Shown here piece by piece: positions 32,562 through 45,063 of a stretch of DNA of 64,000 bases; the first letter of the stretch is position 1; every line of letters starts with the position of its first letter. Source of the DNA: Breviolum minutum Mf 1.05b.01 (lineage: Eukaryota > Sar > Dinophyceae > Suessiales > Symbiodiniaceae); NCBI GenBank assembly GCA_000507305.1, contig DF241546.1:1-64000 (forward strand), read 5' to 3'. Under the pieces are notes generated by a model. It was not told the origin of the DNA. It saw only the letters and a program-made list of their open reading frames with translations, and did no database searches. The position numbers were made by a program, and so were the translations under genes.

Positions 32562-35500
32562 GATTCTCCCGAAGCTCTTCAAAGCACTGGCCAGCAACAC
32601 TCATTTGAAGCAACTGCAACCCTGGCGTGTACCATGATTCTGTTTCATAGCAAGAGTAGATACGGTGGATACTCCTGGTGGTTCAGGCACATAAGAGCTT
32701 TAAGCGCAAATCCATCTTGTGTTTGTATGTTTTGCTGCTGATCTATGTAATGTTGTCAATATTCAAAGCACACCATCAGTTCCCTCATGTGTTGCGAGCG
32801 ACATTTGTTACACTTGCGTGAAAAGCCCTCGAATCATGGCGATCCCTCCATTTTGCTGGTCCAGTCACAGACTTGTTGCTTTGCATGTCATGCCAGGATG
32901 TTGGGCAACACTGGCCTGGAATCTGACAAGGTCCCATGTCTTAGCGGAGCTGGGATGTTGAAATGGCCAACTCTACAGCAACCATGGTTTTGCAAGGATA
33001 CAACTGTGGACACAAACTTGAAGCTAACTCCGCAATGGCCTTTTGCTCAAGCTGGAGGTATACCATGACAAAAAGCATAGGATCAATGCGGGAAAGTAGG
33101 AGAAACATTCCGAAAAGCTCTTCAACAAATTATGCACAACAATGTTCTTTGCAAGGCAGACCTAATCTTCCAGCAGCTTTAGTTGAGTCCGCCGCAACGG
33201 CGCGTCTCATGTCATAGGGTCTGCACTGGGACGTGGCAGAGGCAAGGCTTCTTCCAGTGGCAAAACTACCCTCTTTTTTTTTTTTTCAAAAATTAGCATC
33301 GGATCAGATCAGGCATTTTCGATTTCTTTTGATACTTTCAATTGTCTCTTTCTGATTTGTTTCAAGGCTTGCCATGGGAAGATCCAAAAGTGCTCAGCTC
33401 AGTGCCTGCCACGAGTTTGGCTTGGCATTTCCACGTGGAGCGGATGAGGTCGTAGCCGATCCGTGACCCCCAGGAAACCTGAGGACAGGGGAATTTTGAT
33501 TGGAACACTTCCAAAGATTGGGAATATTTGACAATGGAAACAACAAATTTGCGTGATTCTTCCGAATGGTAAGGATAATAATATGATGCAAGTCTTGTTT
33601 ACCCATCCTTGTTTGTTTGGAGATCAGGAGACTGGAACCGTGAATAGCTGGAATGTTCAGCGCCAGTTTGGCTTTGTCTCCTGCGACAGCAGTCGTAGAA
33701 AGCTCAGGGTAAAGATGAAGTTGACTTCCAGACACTCTTCGGTTGAGTCTCCTCTGATTCTTTAAAAGGAACCATGGCTTGTCGTGACGTGGAATGGTGC
33801 AACCAATCACACACCACAGAGGCCAAGACGTTTTCCTTCACGCAGAGGCTTTCAAGGACTTGGATGTTTCGAATGGCCTGTTTTAGCTGTTAAAGATAGT
33901 TTCCTGCGAGCAGTAAAAACCATCAGAGCTTGAAGATAGTGAAGCCAGGTCCGAGACAGGGTGAAGAAGAGCGGGCTCCAGCGTCCCCGCCTTTGAGATG
34001 CCGTTCATCGCATCGCAGATTTTGGGCATTGACAACTTTGTCAGGAGGGGACCATGTGCGTTTCGACGTGAAGGACTGACCCAACCGGATCTCGAGAGAG
34101 CAAGGAAGATTGAAGGGAAATCAACATGAGTTGAGCAGAGACCCAGAATCTATTTTTGTCAGATTGAGTAGTAGAGGATAATGACGCAAAATCAATTAGC
34201 ATACCGTACAATAAGATACACTAAAAAGACATAAGATGAACTGAAACGAAACAAAATAGAATAAACAAGTTTGAGTAAAGTCGAATACGACAAGATGAAA
34301 CAATATGGAATAAGACACTAAAACGAAAATAGATGAATAGGTAAACCGATAAATGAATGATTGAATGAATGATTGAAGGAAGGATTGAATGAATGAATGA
34401 CTGAATGAATGTATAGATAGATAATGCTGTTGTTTTGCGTGCGTATTTGCGTGACTTGAAAATCTTATTGCAGGACACCGGGCGTGGCAAGAAGCCCGAG
34501 GAGCTGAGCTGGGCTTGGTGGAATCATGGCTTCTTTCAACTCATTGGGAGGTGTTAGCTGCTAGGCATCACTATAGCACCCATGGGTGTAGGTGGTCTAA
34601 TGTTGAAAAAAAGGTAATTATATACCATTGTTTCTGGGAACATTTTGGAAACAGCTGGTAGAGTTTGACTTTTGCAGGCCAAAAACGTTGAACTGGACGA
34701 GCAGGGTCGAGCTGGCGACAGGAAGAGAGGCGGGGCGGCACCAGTCAGGAGTGGATCAAAAGTCAAAATGAACAAGTGGGCAATGAAAAGAACACCTGGT
34801 TGTTTAGGGTACATAGGGGAGTATACTACCCAATTATGTGGGGATGATAACAAACCATTGTAAGGATCCCTAGCCACGTGGCTGATTCGTGGCTTATTCG
34901 TCAAATCGGAAGGTCGGTCCAGAAGAAGTGATTCGCGCTCGCCTCCGAGGTTGGCCTTGGGGATGATGGGTGATGATGGTCATGGATTATTTGGAGATAC
35001 TACCAATCTCTCCATTCCGTCCCAACCAAACATCTATTTTATTGGAGATTCATGGACATGGACCTGTTGAATTTTTTGGGGTGGATGCAAGCAATCTCGA
35101 AATGATGGAAGACTGGGTTACTGCATGAATTTTATGGATTCAAGGTCTGTTTGTTTGTTTTTTCCTGGTTGGCTGGGCGCTCACTTCTACGTTCTTCCAG
35201 CATCTAGTTCAGTTCTTTCTTGCTCAGTCGATTTGATTCTTTTTTGTTTAATCTAGCTGAAAATTTGTTCTATCTTTCATCATTATCTAGTTCTACCTAG
35301 CTCTAACTAGTTCTTGTTCCCACTAGCTCTAACCAGTTCCAGCTAGTCCTGTGTACCTCCATCTAGTTCTATCTTATCCTATGGAGTTCTGTCCATCTAT
35401 CCTATCTACCTGCCTCCTGTCGATCTACTTGCCAGTCAATCTACCTGGCCACCTACACTTATCTGCCTATCCACCTGCTAACCTATTTACCTACCTTTGT

Positions 35501-37065
35501 AGGGTAGGACAATACGTGTCCATGATAGTCTCACTTGAGATTGTGATTCACTGACATGACTTCCATGTGTTTGCACCATGCAAATGCTGTAGACTTAGCT
35601 TCGTTGTGCTGCCGATGGTCTGAATCTATGATCTTCATTGGATATGTAGAGCTCTTTTCCCATATAATAAGATCACAATAAGTATCTATATGTACAGAAC
35701 ATATCAGGCTAGCGCCTGTGCCCGCCGACCCGCAGACACGTGTTGTCCACCAAGATTTTCTCACGGGTCGGTGGAGATATCGTATTGGACTTCACTTCAT
35801 ATCGGTCTTGTAGAGTTGCTTTCACATGCAGGCGGAGGAGGTCTGACAGTAGGCGGCGTCGATGAAGCAAACATTATGGAGAAATGCGGCTGGTAAAAAG
35901 TGTGGCATCATCTGCTTTAATTGGCAGTATCTGTGTTGCTGTGCCAATAGACGTGTGTTGTCCAAAAATGTTTTTCACATTGAAATATGCCAACATCAAA
36001 GCTCTGATTGCTTCAGAATTGGTGAAACTGAGGGGTGCATCAACCAGCTGGCTGATGCTTTGAGATCTAACTCAACACTGCAGAAACTGGACCTTCAGGT
36101 GTGGCGAGTCAAAGATTGCTGTTGGTGTCAACTTATTGGTTAAATCTCATTGCAATATCATTGCAACAAGACTTTGGTTTTTTGCAATGCAGTACAAGGG
36201 AAAGATGGTTCCAGTGGTTTTACGTTTCAAGCAACTGCTGCAACTGGAGTGAGGCAAACTTTTTGGAGATGTGTGACCTCACGGCTTCTATCTTACCTGT
36301 CAGTTGTCAGGTTTGTTGTCCAACTTTAACGCCTGAGCTTTCGCTTGGACACATTTTTGCAGGGCATCCTTCAGTTCCCAGTTGTGCCCAAGGTTATCTT
36401 TGAAGCTCTTTCTGAGAACACGGGACTGCAGGCGAGCGGGTTGACCTTACATTGGGGATGATGAATACATTGGCGTTTTGAATCCTTGGATCTCCAGGAT
36501 CTCAAGGTGAACTTTCAAGCCTGTGCCAAGCAGAGCTTCAAGGATTCGATGCTTGAGCAGGTCAGAGATGTGCATGGCAGCTGCCCCTGTCCGTTGTCCA
36601 TTTATGATATTTATGTTTATTTCCTGCAGGGAAATGATGTCTACAAGGCAGCAGCTGCAGCCTTTCGAACCAATCGAAGCTTAATCAAGCTGGATTTGTG
36701 TCGCCCTGAGCATGTCCAAGTTCGTATTGTAGCCCACCTTGCATGATGAGCCACCTGCTAAAATTGTGTCCATTCACCAGGATTCTGTTGCAGCGACATT
36801 GGCAAGATCAGATTTGCAGGGGCCTAATGCAGAACAGACAGGATCCGAGCTCAGTGAAACAGGCTACATACTTGTCAGCCATTGCTTATCATTTTGTTTG
36901 TTGCGCTTCTTTGTTTGTTGCAGTCCTTTTTATCTACCAGTCTACCCAGGAGCTTCGAAAGTCTGAAATTGTCACGAGGGCAGGAGGTACGGATAAAAAA
37001 GCAGTTCTGCAAACGGTGTACCAACTGTTCCAGACCGTTCCCTTATTTGACCTGGTGAGGCTGAC
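32562..37065 (+). CDS. Leucine-rich-repeat protein (ribonuclease-inhibitor type), partial exon model
   Basis: Several exons carry the RI-type LRR pattern 'LAxALxxNxxLxxLxL': from 32562 (LFKALASNTHLKQLQ), 36017-36098 (IGETEG, then LADALRSNSTLQKLDLQ; GT donor), 36363-36431 (VIFEALSENTGLQ; GC donor), 36498-36560 (a degenerate repeat; GT donor) and 36630-36699 (AAAAAFRTNRSLIKLDL; GT donor). Further exon-like pieces start at 36781 and 36990. Such LRR proteins act as protein-binding scaffolds; nothing here indicates the partner. The first exon lies more than 3 kb from the others, so two LRR genes are possible. The ends of the gene and the exons in between could not be fixed; 33100-33160 (FRKALQQIMHNNVL) may be another repeat. 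Confidence 0.6.
34341..34423. repeat. GAAT/GATT tetranucleotide-like repeat
   Basis: A run of GAATGAATGATT-type units in the presumed large intron of the LRR gene. Not coding. Confidence 0.75.
35270..35505. repeat. Degenerate CTAGTTC / CTACCT repeat
   Basis: Short words CTAGTTCTA, CTAGCTCTAAC and, further right, CTACCTGCC and CCACCTAC recur for about 230 bp, pyrimidine-rich on the plus strand. It lies in an intron or spacer. Confidence 0.65.
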
Positions 37066-37746
37066 TTGAATGACACCTTTCTGCTGCACCTGGTTGATTT
37101 CTCCTTGAAAGTAAAGGCTCCAGATGGAGTGCGGCTTCTAACTTGCTGAGTGGGATGAGTTCAGCGAAAATTCAATTATTTGTGTGATGACCAGCACCAC
37201 ATTTTAGTTTGTTTCACCTTTGCATCAGGGAGAGAAGCACAGAAAAAAAAACTGGGCTTTCTAGGAAGATAGTATTGATGGTGACTGAATGAAGCGAGAC
37301 GGAACGGGATCAAATCAAAGGATATACAGAAAAGGATTTGATTCAAGCGGTGATTTAAGCCCGTCCTATGCATAATGGCTTAATGAACCTAAGTAGACTC
37401 ATTGTAACAGGTTGGCCTTTGACGAGATGTTATTGGATCAAGACAGCTTACTGATCACTTACTTTCGTAAGCTCACTTTGCTATACTTCTTCGACTGAGT
37501 GCGGTTCTAAGGCGCGGTCCGTTAGCTTGTCTCAATTTATACAGCTTTTCTTGTTATTTTTTGCTCAGGGCACCTGCATGGTCTACATATCTACATGGTC
37601 TATGTATAAAAATACTTTTGGAGCACTTGCTAACATGTACCTTTGCTTGTTGGTGCACTTGATGTGGCACTTGATGTGGTACTGTAGGAACCGAGTACAC
37701 TGCTGCTACATTCCCTGTTGTTGGCCAGGGGGTAGCCGTTCGCGAC

Positions 37747-37776
37747 ATGCGGGTGTTGCAATGGCTGTGCCTTCTG
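37747..37776 (+). CDS. Candidate first exon (signal peptide) of the giant modular gene
   Basis: ATG at 37747 opens MRVLQWLCLLVV, a short positively charged then hydrophobic start typical of a signal peptide. GT dinucleotides follow after the CTG and GTG codons. The next exon that fits the giant protein starts at 38018. A secreted N-terminus suits the extracellular domains downstream, but the join is not proven and an earlier start remains possible. Confidence 0.35.
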
Positions 37777-38017
37777 GTGGTTTCTTGACTTGATGTCCAT
37801 CTTGACTCACAGTGAGCACTGAATACGCTTTAAATGGGGAACCTCAGGCAAGCACACTCTTGGAGGAGCTGTTACCGCACCACTTGTGCAATAGTGCCAC
37901 TGGTTGATTTGTGCATGGGTGGGGGGTGCAGTCATATGTGAAGATGCAATGTCTTCTGCACCTACAATTGATTCCAGTAAGATTCGAGGCATTTTTTGCA
38001 TAGTATGTTTTGTGCAG

Positions 38018-41000
38018 GAAGCATCAGGGAACAGTGTTCCGGTTCTCCCTGCTCTTGGCACGCACTTTGCAGATGTTGATCTGCAAAAGGCCTGAAGTTT
38101 CACAAGAAAAGATGCAGGTTTAGATGTAACTTTAGATGCTCGTACCATAAAGTGGTTGGAATATGTTGGAGTCAATGCTTGTTGATTGTACCTACTCTAA
38201 GCCATTTGGATTTTGATCTTACATTTTTGACACATGCAGGGCTGGATTGCTGGCTCTGTGACTATTCGCGGTCCTCGTTCAGTGGCGAATACGCCACCCA
38301 TTGATTTTTACAGCGCTTCTTGACTGGATCACATTGGATCACATGCAGCAAGTTTGGGATGTTAAAATGCATCGACACTTGTTTGAGCGGATTTTTGCCT
38401 GATGTTACTTTTGAAGCTATTGTTCTTGGAAGCAATGGCCTTGAGGTGTATTGGGGTTCTGATGCAGCCACAAAGTTGACCTCGCATGCGCTGGCGACTG
38501 GTTTGGTAGTATTCCCAAGTGGTTTTGGGTTTTGGGGTTGGTTGGAAAGCTGAGGCAAACCTCAGCGTGGGTGGAAGTGGTACGCCATCTTGCTCTGGTG
38601 CCAGCTGCGCCGAGCACCTGGCCGAAGTTTGGGAGAAAGTTCGAGTTTAGATCTTGGGTTCAAGCTCTCACATATGTGTTGCTGATTTGTGGTTGGATAG
38701 CAAGGATGTCAATATGAATTTGGACGCTGAACACGTTCTAAGGATTATGATCTATGCAGACAACACCTCTTCAACAACGTTCTTCATTTCCCGGGGTCAG
38801 AATGGCTACAACGATCATGAATCGGCCACCATTTCCTTACACAGCTACTTGGCGAATTCAGCAGGACCCGGCAGGGCATGGCAGCGTTGTAAAACGAGTA
38901 TTTGATGGAGCCAAGGTGCGGGTACGGTGACTGTGCTCCTTGGGCTATGGCAATGGCGGGCAATTTGGGATTGGTGAAGGCTGCATGAACTGTTGACATC
39001 TTCGATGTTTTTCTTGGAAGACATTTGATTGGATGAACTGAGGACGTATTTGCATACCGAATCTGGCTATGACTTTCTAAGAATTGGGTCAGTGGAGCTA
39101 TCTGGGTCTCTTTGATGAACTAGGAACTTGTGATGCTGCAGCAGCTACCCTTCGAAAAAAATGATAGGGCCAGATACTCAGGTCCGGCTCAGGAAATGTG
39201 GTTCCCGTTGAACCAGGGCATCTCGGGTGCAAGTTTTAATGGTGCAAGTTCGTGTGACATCTGTGTGCCAGATCTTGACATTTCAAGTTGCTTTCCAATC
39301 GGCTTTCCAATTCTGTACTTGAAGGACCACTATCTCCTGGACATCAGACTTCAGTGTGACGCGTAGCGGATGGTCGGTCACCTACCAGAGTGACATGGAG
39401 CCTTGGAGAAATCCACAAATGTTGAGATAGGTTCCGGGAGGAACGCCGGCACAAATGGATGAGAAGGTTCCAGGTTCCAAATGTATTTATTACTGCTGGA
39501 AGGTTGAGGTATTTGAAAGGCTTTGTTTTCTTTCCAATTCCTGACTACTAGGTTTTGATGGTTTTTTCAGGGTTTTGGAGGTATTGAAAGCTTTATCCGA
39601 CAAACTGAGAAGGTTCTGGAGGTATTTTATGTTGGATGGTTTGTGCCAAGGATGCCATGGTAACGACTACTCTCAGCTCGATGGCAGTTCCACAAGGAGC
39701 CTCTCACTTCTTGGTCTATTCAGGAAATTCCTTTGGCGAGATGACGGCACCTTTCTCCACGGCCATCAGGGATATGTATGCCTGGAACTTGGTATGAGAA
39801 AATGTCTACTGAGAAAAGTCAAGGGCTTCATGTGTGTCTGGTCATCAATTCTGTCCTTGGCTCTGAATGCCTGTAGGTTTTGCCAGCCCCATCGTCCTTG
39901 AGCTTCCTAGATTATTCTATGGCGGCAAACCATGTTTCTGGCACCCTTCAACTGGTTGGCCCCAGTGATGTGAGCAATGTACAACGTGACTTGGCTTGCA
40001 GCTTCCCGTCCAGTACGGAACTTTGCCAGCCTTTGGGATTGTTTCCGTGTGCTAATTTGAAGGCTATGATGTCTATTGGGGTGACCATGATCGGCGCTTG
40101 GGTGTTTGCTCTGGGGCTGCGGGCTATAGATTCGAGCCAGGATTGTAGACTTTCGAGAGATTTATGCAGCTTTGAGTTGCGCTTCAAGAGCTTTGAAAAG
40201 TAGACATTTTCCTTTGTGACAGGACCTTCATTGACGACAGATTGCTCTGACCTCAGCACTTGCTTGTCCTTGAAGCAAGTCCAGTGGATGACTTGGATTC
40301 GACTTGGATTCGACTGAGTTGACTTTTTCAGGTTCTCGTAATGCGTGGAACTTGGCGACAATTGCAGCTGAAACAGTTCCAGGGCCTCTTGAACTTGGCG
40401 GCTACGGACTTCGCTTTGACGGTCCGCCTTGACCGCATCAAGTTGGGGCTTTCTCAGAGATCGTGGTATTTTTTGTGGTATTCGAAGCAAGGAGGAAATC
40501 CCCGAATTTGAATGAATTCAGGCAAACTTCTTGATCTCCATTTGCTGCATTTAAAATGAATATCATGGAATCAACACAAATTTGCCTTCCCTTTCCTGAT
40601 CCCAGTTCAAGACAGCCTGAGGTTCATTCGCAGCAGAGGCAGTGGCAAATGTGACTTTGTGTGATCCTTCGCAGGGCTGGACGGCCTGTCAGTTTTCAGT
40701 GGCTTGCCTTCCCAAGTTGCCTTGGTTTAATAGACCTCCAAAGATTGGGCCATTTCCATTTAAGGTATCAGCCCTTGGGATACCCATGTCATTCCATGAG
40801 ATACCATGAGATCTCAGGCAGATTGGACGGTGGCTGCCTGGATCAATCCTTCAGTGACTCCCATGCTGCCAGTGAGTCTGGTGGTCAAGAAGGAATATGC
40901 TTCTAGTGAAACAGCACCTTGGCAAGTTGATGGGTGGGTCCATTGGATGTTGAATTTGGAAGTTGCTTACAAATGAATCTGACAGCATTGGCATTTGCTG

Positions 41001-44000
41001 GGTTCAAAGGTGGTGATGCCCCCACTTTTTGGACTTTTTTGATGTCTTCCACTTGATTGGCTGCACATGTCACAAGGAGGATGAAGTTGGATTCTACTTG
41101 ACCAGCGGTGCAGTAGTGCGTTGCAAAACTGAAATTGTGGGGCATGGTTGAGAAGCTCAGTTCACACTTGCCGAGATTTCCTGACAAAACAATACAAAAC
41201 ATATTCATTTTATTCATTTTGTTTCATATTTCCATTTCTCTGAGGTCCATTTTCATGTGAAGCATCCTCGTCTAGCTTGCCTCGGAATGCATGGAGCCAT
41301 GTGGTCTGCACTCGGGAGACAGTTGGTTCAACTACTCAAATGAGGCGAGTGGTCGTCGCAGCGATGTCGTCGCAGCTATTTGTTTGGATTTTTATAATGA
41401 CTGGGGGACTGGGAGGTGAATGTCACCGTGTTGCCAGGATCTATGTCAACGGCCAATCGGTACAGTCGTGTGCGAGCACAGAAATATCATTGGCACAAAC
41501 AAGGCTCGCTGCCAAGTGAACCTTATGTAAGGCCAGATGTCATAACATCACACCAGAGAAGTGAATTCGGTTTTTGACCCGTTTCAATTGTCATCCCCGT
41601 GGCAAAGGAAAACATTAGTGCCATGTCACCTTGCGACCTGACCAGGTTTCCTTCCAAATTGATGATTGGTGGAAATGCAGCCTAGATCTCAGCTTTTCTT
41701 GGTGTGCCAAGGTTTAGACTCTAGACAACGTTGGCTTCACATGGAGGGTATTTTCCTTGTGGAATTTTCAAGGCTGCAATTGCTGCTGGTATGGAGTCCT
41801 ATTTTGATGGTGTGCTGGATGAAGTTGCACTCTTCAACTTTAGCTTCACAGCTGCTGATGTCCATCTCTTGTACAATGGGTACCGATCCTTGGGCTGATC
41901 TGTGAAGATGTGAGATGTTTTGTTGCCAAAGTCCGGTGGTTCAGTTGATTCGGTTGGCATGCTGAGTTTATCCTTCCTGTGCTGCTAAAATCGCCGAGGT
42001 GTCGCCACATGGCCAGTTGGTGGGTCCACAAGCATTACGTGGGATACAGCAGTCCCAAGGGGTGCCACAACTTTGCATGCGGTCTCTGTCATTGCCTAAG
42101 ACCGATGGAACTGAATGGAACTGGGAAGGTGGAGATGAAAATTAGACAACAGCGGGCTAGGTAGTGTGTGATGTACCATTTGTTTTGCCAATTGTAGATG
42201 TGTACGCCACAACCAGCAATGTCACCATCGAGATTTTGATGTCCTTGAGGTTGGAGAATTCGTGGAAAGTTCGCCGCTGGTGGTTGTTTTGATGGACCCT
42301 TAAACCTGCGGGATGGGTTTTTTGATTTCATGTACCTCATGATTTGATGATTTCGATTCGCTGGGTTTGCCAGGACTGGGCGACCCCAGTGAATCTGCCA
42401 GTGGCAGTGAATTTCACCGACACGGATCCAGGAATTGGTAGCTATGGAGGTATTGTGGACTTGGTTGCAAAGAGTGATGCACCAAAATCTCGAAGGGCAA
42501 AAACGACATTTTTGGAAGGACTCTGACTCCAGTGGAGAACTATTTTTGATCCTTTTTTTTGGATTCGGAAAAAACCCACTTTTCTATACAACTGTGGTGC
42601 TGATCTACAGGTGGTGGTTACGCGTCCAAGCAATGAGTCAGACCTTTCAGGATACATGGCATTTTGGGGTCTGACGCCTAGTTGCCAGCAAATCCGCTTT
42701 GCAGCAGACTTGTGTAGCTTTTCAACATCTTTTCCTTTCAGTTCGAAGCGCATTGATTCATGATCAAGGTTCAAACTCAACGACGCCGGTGGATGGGTCG
42801 CAGCTGCTGGGGGGTGTGGATGTGATTGGGACCAATGGCACTACAGCTATTATCAATCTGTTCCTCAGCTGAATGGAGAGCGAAGCCAACTTATATTCGT
42901 CAGGCTGGCATCCACATCCATGGGGTTGTAGCATAGTTGATTGTGAAAAGACGATCTATGGTAGACGATACGCAGATAGAAGGTTTCTTAAATTAATGCT
43001 CAAGACTCAAGATTACGAAAGAAATCTCAGGATGCCGGGTTTGGTTCCTCCAGCGGGCGCGAGCCACATCGTTGTGGTCTCTGTCATCAACAATCCTCCC
43101 ACACTTGGCGAGCCTTGACATGCATCATTTTGGGTTATGCCGTTCTGCATCACCCTTGGTGGATTCAAAAAAAGTCTCCACGGCTCAGGCAAGCCTTACA
43201 GGGGTTGGAACTGTCTATGCAGACTATGCTCCTCCAAGTGTGTCTGGTCTGAACGACTTAGAGCCTTCAACACTGTGCCATTTGCGTGCCATTTGCTACA
43301 TAGTGTATATATACATACAAAACATATGTATATGTATATATATATATATACATATACAGACTCGGCACCCTAGAGGATTCCTGTGGTTGGTCGCACGTGA
43401 TTATTGCTTGCTAAGCCGAGTTTCCAAGGTGATGGCACAGGCAGTGAGCTTCACGGATACGAACCCTGTTCTCGGGAGGGTATCAGGTGACATCATGGTG
43501 ACCCGTGTCAGCGGCTAAGTCCGGAGCGCAGGGTGAAGGTGACATGACCACTGGCGGGGTCTAAGGCCAGCGATGAGACTGGGGTGGCCTGAATCTGAGA
43601 GAATACGTTTCTGCGTCTTTGCTATGTGAGACAGAGCTCATCTGTCAAGGTCTCCTACAACCTCTACTTTGCCTCTGTCACCATGCCCTTGCAACTCATC
43701 GTGAAATTGCCAGTTGGATCTGCTACACTTGTACCTTGGCTTGCTTTTTTGGAAGTTTGTTGAGGACAGGTGAGGGTAACTGTCTCTTGACCTGTCGATT
43801 TACATTGGTCCTGACTGCATGATCTGATCAATCCATTCTGTAGAACGCAACATGTGGATGGCTTTCGGAAATCCTTGGCACATCTAAGTCCTATTCGCTG
43901 AGCGACGTGGCGGTCCCCTTCAATGCATCCCGTATTTTGGTGGTGCTCGAGGGCTCTGGCGGAGAAGCCACCATCGGGGTTACTGGACCTCACAGCCTCA

Positions 44001-44760
44001 TGATGCCTCATATAGGGTTCCGCATTAGATCAGCTTTGATCAGAACAATATCACATCACATCATACAGTATGTGATTGGCTCGTCTTCTGCCCATTTCTT
44101 GTCGCAACTTCACAAAAATGAATATTATACACACTGTAGTATATTACATAAACTTTTTCAAATACAGTCTACCCCAAGGCTGTGCGCATGGAAGTAGCGA
44201 AGAAGCAAAAGGAAAGAATGAGAAGAAAGGATGATGAGAAAGATCCTGGCAACACAAAAACCACCAGCAAGACCAGACATAGGAAAAATTGACTCAGAGA
44301 AATAGAGAAAGCAGATGCCAGCAAGTTCGCAATGAGCCAGACAACCAACACTTGTGGATATTTGGGGATCAACTGTGTGCTACCAGCCTGGAAGAATAGT
44401 TGCAATCTCAATGGCTGTCCAGCACATCCCCATTACAAGCAGCAGGCTATCCCATTCTCAGAAAGAAACAGTGCACTCAGTACAGAATATAGAAAGGTGC
44501 ATTGTAGACCTGTAGATGATTTTAGAGAACTCGGACTGTCGACCCAAATGGTTGCAACCACATGTTCAAAAGGGAAGTGGTAGGGCAACCACTACAAAGA
44601 ATACACATGGTCACGACAATGTCACATCAACTTCTCTTGGCGTCTGCCGAGGTTTCAACCACTTCACTGGAGTCAGTTGATGGACCTTCGAATATTTCCT
44701 TTCAAGATTTGAATCCTGCTGCTGGTGCAATTGAAGGCTGGATCGGCTGGACACTGAGAA
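38018..44760 (+). CDS. Giant modular protein, 5' exon cluster (repeat modules, CUB-like and LamG-like domains)
   Basis: Small exons carry the same modules as the central exon. 38018-38089 and 38240-38281 join across a GC-AG intron to give THFADVDLQKGWIAGSVTI. About 38432-38480 reads GLEVYWGSDAATK. About 38780-38842 (FFISRGQNGYNDHESATISL) and 39345-39392 (DFSVTRSGWSVTYQS) are a split CUB-like domain. About 39645-39752 reads VPQGASHFLVYSG, a module end. 42385-42470 (VNFTDTDPGIGSYGG), 43029-43080 (VPPAGASHIVVVS), 43437-43500 (VSFTDTNPVLGRVSG), 43905-43985 (VPFNASRILVVLEGS) and 44690-44760 (ISFQDLNPAAGAIEG) are further module starts and ends. The LamG part is listed separately. Many exons between these are still missing, so the order is partial. 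The same gene continues at 45064. Confidence 0.7.
41281..41880 (+). CDS. LamG/concanavalin-like domain exons of the giant gene
   Basis: Three spaced pieces match successive strands of a LamG-like jelly roll: AWSHVVCTRET (from 41288, the usual W-x-H-V-A-x-T-R), ARIYVNGQSVQS (about 41434-41470, the usual K-L-Y-V-N-G) and YFDGVLDEVALFNFSFTAAD, then VHLLYNG (about 41793-41880, the usual F-x-G-x-I-D-E-V-R-I-Y-N closing motif). Such domains bind carbohydrate or protein ligands outside the cell. Exact exon edges are not resolved. Confidence 0.65.
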
Positions 44761-45063
44761 ATGGTGACAAGACCTGCAGGCACATCCCCCCCCATCTGCC
44801 AGGTACCATCAGGATAGGCCGAGCAGCTGCTGAGGCTCGCTACCTGTCGATTGGCCTTTGCCTCTGTCACCACAGTAGATTTAATGTCATTAGCAAATCC
44901 AGGACGAATCCAACTGGAAAAAGGAATGATTAAAATAGCACCTGGAAAAAATCCAACTGATAACAGATTAGCACCTGGATTTCTTTTTACAAAGAAGTTC
45001 AATTGAAGGCTTCACCAAAACTACGGCTTCTCCCCATTTTGTTGGGCCTTTTGGGATCGGCAG